Shown here piece by piece: positions 54,961 through 64,000 of a stretch of 64,000 bases of DNA. The notes below the pieces were generated by a model, which saw nothing but the letters and a program-made list of their open reading frames with translations, did no database searches and was not told where the DNA came from. The position numbers and the translations under genes were made by a program. Position 1 is the first letter of the stretch. Each line of letters opens with the position of its first letter. The DNA is taken from positions 310,001 through 374,000 of the forward strand of contig MCGT01000027.1 of the NCBI GenBank assembly GCA_002104935.1, in the 5' to 3' direction. Source of the stretch: Hesseltinella vesiculosa. Taxonomy: Eukaryota; Mucoromycota; Mucoromycetes; Mucorales; Cunninghamellaceae.

Positions 54961-55059
54961 AGTGTTTAGTTTGAATGAAGTAATGAGAAAAAAGTGAGCG
55001 TGGTATTTTTTTATTTTTCGTTGAAAAATACCATGGAAACCCTTGCAGATTCCGCCGGT
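54961..55059. promoter_or_regulatory. Short promoter-side region of the CBS gene
   Basis: It lies between the CBS gene start and the transposase remnant. No distinct motif beyond a T-rich run near 55007. Confidence 0.35.
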
Positions 55060-55480
55060 TTTTGATTGGTGGAATATTCAATACCATTTACCATTTCATT
55101 GGCTGTGCCATTGCTTGTTGGAAGCAACGCTGGATGAAATGGACAGGTAGCCATGACGGGACACTATCTTGTCATGGATAATGCTCCTATCTATAGCTCA
55201 ACGGACATTGGCAAGTGTATTCACTCTCGAGGATATCGATACTCTCCGGCACTGAGTCCTATTGAGTAGTTCTCGTCAGTTGTCACGAGGTAAAGTTTAG
55301 GGAAATAAGTTTTCCTTTCCCTCTGCAATCGATGGCTCGGCTAAGGAATCAGCTAGTTCTCATTGGGAGCTGGCTGTATGCCTCCAACGTACCGGCAGAT
55401 GTCTTGAGTGAACTTATGGTGGCATGCAAGCTCATTAGGATTGCTCCGTCCTTCATTAGTAGCGTCGTCGAGTAGGTTTT
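55060..55480 (+). pseudogene. Decayed DDE transposase fragment (Tc1/mariner, IS630-like)
   Basis: A plus-strand segment at 55154-55270 reads GHYLVMDNAPIYSS, then GKCIHSRGYRYSPALSPIE and a stop. The V-M-D-N-A-P-I and S-P-x-L-S/N-P-I-E blocks are the second Asp and the third catalytic acid region of Tc1/mariner-type DDE transposases. The upstream piece LLEATLDEMDR is in another frame and ends in a stop, so there is at least one frameshift and several stop codons. Only the C-terminal third is visible and no terminal inverted repeats were found. It is a dead relic and not a functional element. Confidence 0.75.
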
Positions 55481-56417
55481 ACATTGGTTGCCTTGCCAAC
55501 CGCCAGAATGAAGCATCCATGCGCCAGCGTATCTTTTTTATATCACGTTCCTTCTCGATCCATTTTTATTTTACAGCCTCGGGTGAAGCTGCCTGTTTGT
55601 CTACCTAACGAGATTAACTCGAGGCATCGGCTTGCATGTTCTTCCAGATATTACCTCTCACTGTAGAACAGTCACTTCACATTCAAAACAGGACAATTTC
55701 TGATTGTGTGTCACTTTGTTTTCCAGGACGACATTTTTTGTGGGTTGAGTGAACAATTTCCTTTTCCCGTGGCACCCTTTTTTTCGTTTTTTTCTTCTTC
55801 TTCTTCAACCTTGGGTTTACAATTTGAAGCAGCCCAAAAATTGAAAGAAGCAGATGAGCCAAAGGGAAATGGATGTGCATTGGTTTTTTCCTAATTTTTA
55901 TTTTTGGAGGTCATTACCCAAACGTTCTCGAATGGGCAGGTGCACAACGAAAATAGCACCAATCACCTGATCATGAAAAAATGCTTTTTTGTCCCTGAAA
56001 GAGAAGCAAAAGGGCAGGAGGGGTTCAAGGATTCGACTCCGCTGCTTTCGCCGAGGTCATTTTTTTGTTGTGGACCCTGATCCAAACAGAAAAAAACAAC
56101 CCAAAAACAAAGCCCACTCCATCCAATTTACGGGCCTTTTTGTTTCATCCCACCCTTTTGACAAATATCACTTGGCACTCGTCTTTTTGCCAAATGGTCC
56201 TTGCACATTTTTTACTGTGTATTGGTGTTCCATTGAGATTATTTCATATTAAGGGTTGTGTGCCGTATTACATCAACCGCTTTTTATTGGCTGCAGCTCT
56301 CCCCCGCAAAAAAAAAAAAAAAAAAAAAAGTCAAAAAACCCTTTCCTCCCTTCTTTCCTTTCTTCTCCATTTCGAGCGTTTTTCTTCGTTTCTTTTTTTT
56401 TTTTTTTTTTTTTCATA
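55481..56417. other. Intergenic region between transposase relic and zinc-finger gene
   Basis: No supported gene. It may include more decayed transposon sequence at its left end. The right end has an A21 run near 56310-56329 and a T-rich leader directly before the zinc-finger ATG. Confidence 0.5.
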
Positions 56418-57784
56418 ATGGATCCTTTTTCAGTTACCGATGCCTCAGGAAGACAAATCAGTTTATTAAATGACAGAGGTGCTGTCGAGGCTCCTTCTTC
56501 ACCCGACAATGCCACTACCTGGTTACCCCCCGTCATTCACACCAATGCTGATCAGCAACAACAAATACAACAGCAGCCATCCCCACCTTCCACATCAACA
56601 AAACGAAAGTACCATTGCACTGAACCTGGATGCAACAAAAGTTTCACCACAAGGTAAGAAAAGCATCCTCCTCTCCCTCTGCTTTTTTTTGTAGGCTCAA
56701 AAAAAATTTTTTTCTTTCTTTCTCGCCATACAGTGGCCACCTTGCCCGTCATAACCGAATCCATACAGGCGAAAAGAACTTTCCCTGTTTGTACCCTGGA
56801 TGCCAGTCTCGATTTTCTCGTCAGGACAATATGATGCAGCACTACCGCACGCACATGTCTCCCAAATCAAGGCGAACGCCCAACAACAAACGACCGCTGG
56901 AAGATTCCCACCCACGGCCAAGACTTCATGCCCATCACCGGATCCGCTCAGACCCTTACCAAGTTGAACCACCTTTGACTATTGATCAACATCTGAGCAA
57001 CTACCACCGCTCCTTGGTTGTCCATCCCGTAAGCGCTACACCTATCGACCATCCTCTGCGTCCATCCTCCATGCCCCCCACACTGCTTGCTGCCAACGCA
57101 ACCTCCCCTCCATCTCATACCTCAACCTTGACACCTTTGATGGCTATAGCTTCATCTCCTTCCTCATCTGTGATATCCAGCAATAAGAGCCCTAGTCTGG
57201 GCTCCGTTGCTTCCGCCAACTTCTTGCCTTCGGCACGATCCACGTCCCCAGCCGTTGGCAATTCATCTATCCATTCACCTTCACCTTCTGTCACTCCCCC
57301 ACCATCGCTTGCTCCCATGCCTACTTTTGGAAACTCCCAGTACCCAGTCTCCACATCTACCCCGCCTCCTCCTCCTACCATCATGCAGCATCGTGCCACT
57401 GAATTTCCCAATGACCACTTTGGTCCTATGCCTGTTCCTGCAGCACCCGCCCCACCTCGACCACCTGTCTTAACCAGCGGCTCTCCGCCAGCAGTGCATT
57501 CCTCCCTTAAAACGAACACCTTGGCCATGCCTTCTTTTTACCAGCACAAACCGCTTGCCTTCCCTCCTTCCGATGCTGGCCATCCATCCCCTTTTCATTG
57601 TACTCTATTACACCCTCCTCCTGCCCTCGACAGTGACACAATAGCCTCGATACCTCTCCCCACTCAGCCCGCCCGCACTGTGCCACCTGATTCGATCAAG
57701 GAACAAGACAGCAGTGACAATACCGCGGGAAAGCAAGACGACAGTCTACTTCAATTGGCCCACATTGTTAGCACATTTGGTTAA
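56418..57784 (+). CDS. Nrg1-like C2H2 zinc-finger transcription factor
   Basis: Two exons split inside the first finger by an intron at about 56655-56733. Two adjacent C2H2 fingers are complete: YHCTEPGCNKSFTTSGHLARH and FPCLYPGCQSRFSRQDNMMQH, linked by NRIHTGEKN and followed by YRTHMSPKSRR. The SGHLARHNRIHTGE and RFSRQDN sequences are typical of the fungal Nrg1 group, repressors of glucose-controlled and filamentation genes. The long C-terminal region is Pro/Ser-rich and disordered. Glutamine repeats precede the fingers. The stop is 89 bases from the end of the convergent alanyl-tRNA synthetase gene, and AATAAA lies at 57799-57804. Confidence 0.86.
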
Positions 57785-57873
57785 CATGACTTCAAATGAA
57801 TAAAAAAAAAAGAACATGGCTTCCCACGTCTCTATTTATTTGCAAAAAAAAAAAAAAAAAAAATCTAATCACT

Positions 57874-61333
<3,460 letters not shown>

Positions 61334-61921
61334 TTCATGCCCTTTTTTTTTTTTTTTTAGTATCACGGGGGCGGTGTTTACTTTTCTGGTCAAGCCACCC
61401 TGCGCAAAAACATAAAAATAAAAAAAAAGAGGGGTCCACCTCTCTTTTCTCCAGTTACACGTCCTTTTCTTATATTGAATCTTTGATTAGACCAATGCAA
61501 GAAAAGAACTGCTACGGTTCTATTGCCAAGGATACTAGTCTTGTGATGTCTGGTTATCTTGCCGTTGTTACCGAGAGGATCGGGAACTTTTTTTCCTTGA
61601 TGGACGAGAACCAAGAATAGTAACGTGCTCACTATAGACTCATGTTCGAAAGGTTATTTGAGCTACTGAGACAGATACGGGCACGACATTTTATTTTATT
61701 TTAAAAACAAGAATGAAGAAATGAAAAAAAAAAAATCTGTGCTTGACTTTTGTCCTGAAAAGCCTGGAAAACAATGACGCAGATCATTGGCCGTGTGGCC
61801 AGTCAACACAAACATCGGAAACTTTTTCTCTATTGGCGTATGCTCATCCACTTCTTGAGCAAACTTTCCTTGCTCTCCTTTTTTTTCTTTTTGTTACCTT
61901 TTTTCCACTTTTACCGAGAGC
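61334..61921. promoter_or_regulatory. Divergent promoter region (ALA1 / anillin-like gene)
   Basis: 588 bases between the start codons. It contains A/T runs (A16-type near 61343, A9-type elsewhere) and a pyrimidine-rich leader (61861-61915) just before the plus-strand ATG. An upstream ALA1 exon could lie here. Confidence 0.45.
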
Positions 61922-63678
61922 ATGGCATTCTATCGAACGGTGAACAACCCCATGTTGTCTCCGACTAATGACGGACCGCGGCGGTCCTTGAGCCTACTGA
62001 GTTGGCCAGGGTCAACGGTGCAAAAGCTCTTTACCACTCGCAAATCGAAGCGCACCATCGTGCCTTCACAATCACACTCGGAGATCAAATCAAAAAAGCC
62101 ATACTACCAAAAACTGGCACTCAAAAAGAGCAAGACTGTCATGGACATTACAGAAGTGTTGGAGGAAGAGGAGGAGCAAGAAGAAAAGCAGCTGCCAGCA
62201 CTTGCAGAGTCAGAGGAAATGAACCTGCCCATGCCTCTGCCTGTGACCCGGCGTGAACCTTCTATCTATTACAATGGCATGCTTGATACACTCGATCAAT
62301 TTCCCACTCAGAAGCTCGCCTGGATCAACGACTCCTCCTTTGCCCCCGAGCTTCCTAGTGCCATTCTCTCGAAATCTGATAAACCCATCCTTCTGCGCAA
62401 ACCACACATGAAGCACCAATCCTCGTAAGCGAAAAAAAAAAAAAAAAACCGCGCTGTCAACCAATGCCTGTCTCTTTTTTTTTCTTCAGGGCGGCCAACC
62501 CTCGGCTATTGGAAAAGCCAAAAGCCATGTTTTATTTACGAGGTAACTAGATATTCTGTTACAATGGCAATGGCTCCAATTTTTTTTTTCCTTTTTCTTT
62601 TGGCACAGTTTTAAATATCACCATGCCCAGCCATTCAAAAGGTATTTTTTTTTTTTAAAAAAACATAGCACTGCGGCTGCTTATATCCCATCTGCTTACA
62701 AGCCCAGCAATATCGATGCACCGTGCAAATCCAGGATCAGCTATGTACCGGCTCCTATGTCAATCGCGCCAAGAATGGCAAGTTAACCAGTCAAGTCGAC
62801 TTGGATCACATTTTTTTGCTGTAAAAAAAAAACGACTACCTCAAGTGGCATGTCTTGATGATCACCGCCTTATTTTCCTTGCAGGGAAATGGATCAGCCA
62901 AATCTGGTGACATTGCGGATAGATGTCAAGGCACCCAAGAAGCTCCTGGGTTACAACAAGAAGAGGAAAGACATTACTATTGGACAACAAGATTTTGCTC
63001 TGTCGCTTAAGCCATTCGCTAAGCAAAAGCATACTATCAAGTTTCAACACGACCAAGGCACTTTTCATGTCAACGTGGTCTATGGCTCTTATATGAACGA
63101 ACATGCCCAATTGCTGATCGCCAATCAACGACTCCATGCCGATTTCTTGACCATTTACATCCGAGGCAGCGTCATACCTGTAAGCCCTACTCAAAAACAA
63201 GGCGGCTGAAATGAAGTGAAACTCAGCTCCAGCACCGCTCCCCTTCTTTTTTTTTTTTTTTTTACAGAAATGGCAACGGTACTGGGCTGTGCTTCATGCA
63301 ACAAAACTAGACCTGTATGATTTTGAATACAAGGAAAGCAAGCCGCCACAAACTTCGGTTCCTTTGCATGCGCTGAAGTCAGTATTCCACCCAGCCTTGT
63401 CGCTGGATGACGAGGAGACGGTTGATGTGGGAAACTTGGGGCTGGCTATGCAGTTTATGCCTCAGGTGCTCGTCCACCAAACCAAGTCGTCTGTGCTCAA
63501 CTACCATCGCAACCGTGCGCGTATGTATGTCTTGCCCGACCACACCACCAGCGCAAACACCTGGGAAGCCCAATTAACCTATAGCGCCTCGCTCATCGAC
63601 GAATTCCGCCCAGAGGGTCTCTTTTTGAAAGATACCACGCCTCATGACACTCAAGTCCCTTTGAAATTACTATGGTAA
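61922..63678 (+). CDS. Anillin-related protein with C-terminal PH domain
   Basis: About six exons from ATG 61922. The first exon is basic and disordered (KSKRTIVPSQSHSEIKSKK) with an acidic patch (EVLEEEEEQEEKQ). Introns with GT-AG ends join a segment (VLNITMPSHSK, then VQIQDQLCTGSY) to a beta-rich region (TLRIDVKAPKKLLGY, FHVNVVYGSY) and then a PH domain KWQRYWAVLHATKLDLYDFEY that ends TWEAQLTYSASLIDEFRPEG. The arrangement of a C2-like domain before a PH domain is that of the anillin homology region (Mid1, Mid2/Bud4, anillin), which anchors septins or the contractile ring to the membrane. It is short (about 440 residues) and may lack upstream exons. A generic PH-domain protein is the alternative. 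Confidence 0.72.
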
Positions 63679-64000
63679 ATCCATACTCCTTTTTTTTCTT
63701 AATACCTACCTGCCTCCATTAATAAAAAAAGAAACGGTAGTTCCACCCCGCCCTCCATCTCTTTCGCCCTGGGTAATTTACATTTGGAGGCTCCTTGGTC
63801 GTTTTGGCCTGCAGAAAAAAAAATCAACTTGATAGATGAATTTTACTGTGTTCTGTCTCTAATTCTCCATTACTTTTTCTAATAAGCCAGCCATTGGATT
63901 TGATCTTTGTGCATCATCATTTAGATGCTTGAAAACTTTCAATGTCAATGCCAATGGCAAGTTGGCTAGGCTTGGCTATGAATTTTTACATGGATTTACT
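63679..64000. other. Intergenic to the window end
   Basis: 322 bases after the anillin-like gene. No gene seen; mainly T- and A-rich 3' flank. Confidence 0.5.

Noticed and set aside
62770..62885. An eighth GC-AG intron in the anillin-like gene (GCAAGT near 62778)
   Set aside because: Here the GC placement breaks the frame, while a GT donor four bases later (GTTAAC) joins in frame to GAAATGGATCAG.

Overview
The window is nuclear DNA of a filamentous fungus, most likely an early-diverging one (Mucoromycota, probably Mucorales; order inferred, species not determined). Reasons: compact genes on both strands with many short spliceosomal introns, long A/T homopolymers in introns and intergenic DNA, a lone 5S rRNA gene between protein genes, and proteins typical of fungi (Pet100, Ypi1, Rgp1, Snu66, Prp8, Rtp1, Nem1, Nrg1-like, fungal bZIP).

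Layout. 0-3 kb: 5' end of an F-box-like gene (-), ribosomal protein eL39 (-), a pair of CACGTG boxes and a 5S rRNA gene (+). 3.5-8 kb: an endonuclease/exonuclease/phosphatase-fold protein and an MFS sugar transporter (both +). 8-11.3 kb: no genes, but a large, nearly perfect inverted repeat. 11.3-16 kb: RGP1 (+) convergent with a sterol-ester lipase (-). 16-25.4 kb: a dense block with PP1 inhibitor YPI1, a small unknown protein, a PHD-finger protein, PET100, SNU66, a secreted unknown and mitochondrial bS6m. 26-37.9 kb: PRP8 (-) and RTP1/TANGO6 (+), divergent from a 300-bp promoter. 38.5-45 kb: NEM1-type phosphatase, an NT-C2 protein, a Shewanella-like phosphatase and a CYSTM peptide. 45.7-55 kb: acetoacetyl-CoA synthetase, an alpha/beta hydrolase, a PPR-like protein, a bZIP factor and a CBS-domain protein. 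55-55.5 kb: a decayed DDE transposase. 56.4-64 kb: an Nrg1-type zinc-finger factor, alanyl-tRNA synthetase and an anillin/PH-type protein.

Most genes are unrelated housekeeping functions: splicing (PRP8, SNU66), cytosolic and mitochondrial translation (RPL39, 5S, MRP17, ALA1), mitochondrial assembly (PET100), phosphatase control (YPI1, NEM1, SLP), lipid and ketone metabolism, and trafficking (RGP1). There is no metabolic gene cluster, CRISPR array, integrated virus or prokaryotic mobile element. The most unusual signals are the hairpin-forming inverted repeat at 9.4-10.25 kb and an unexpectedly large number of GC-AG introns (seven candidates). Exon boundaries were placed by hand from splice consensus, reading frame and remembered family motifs; no search was run.
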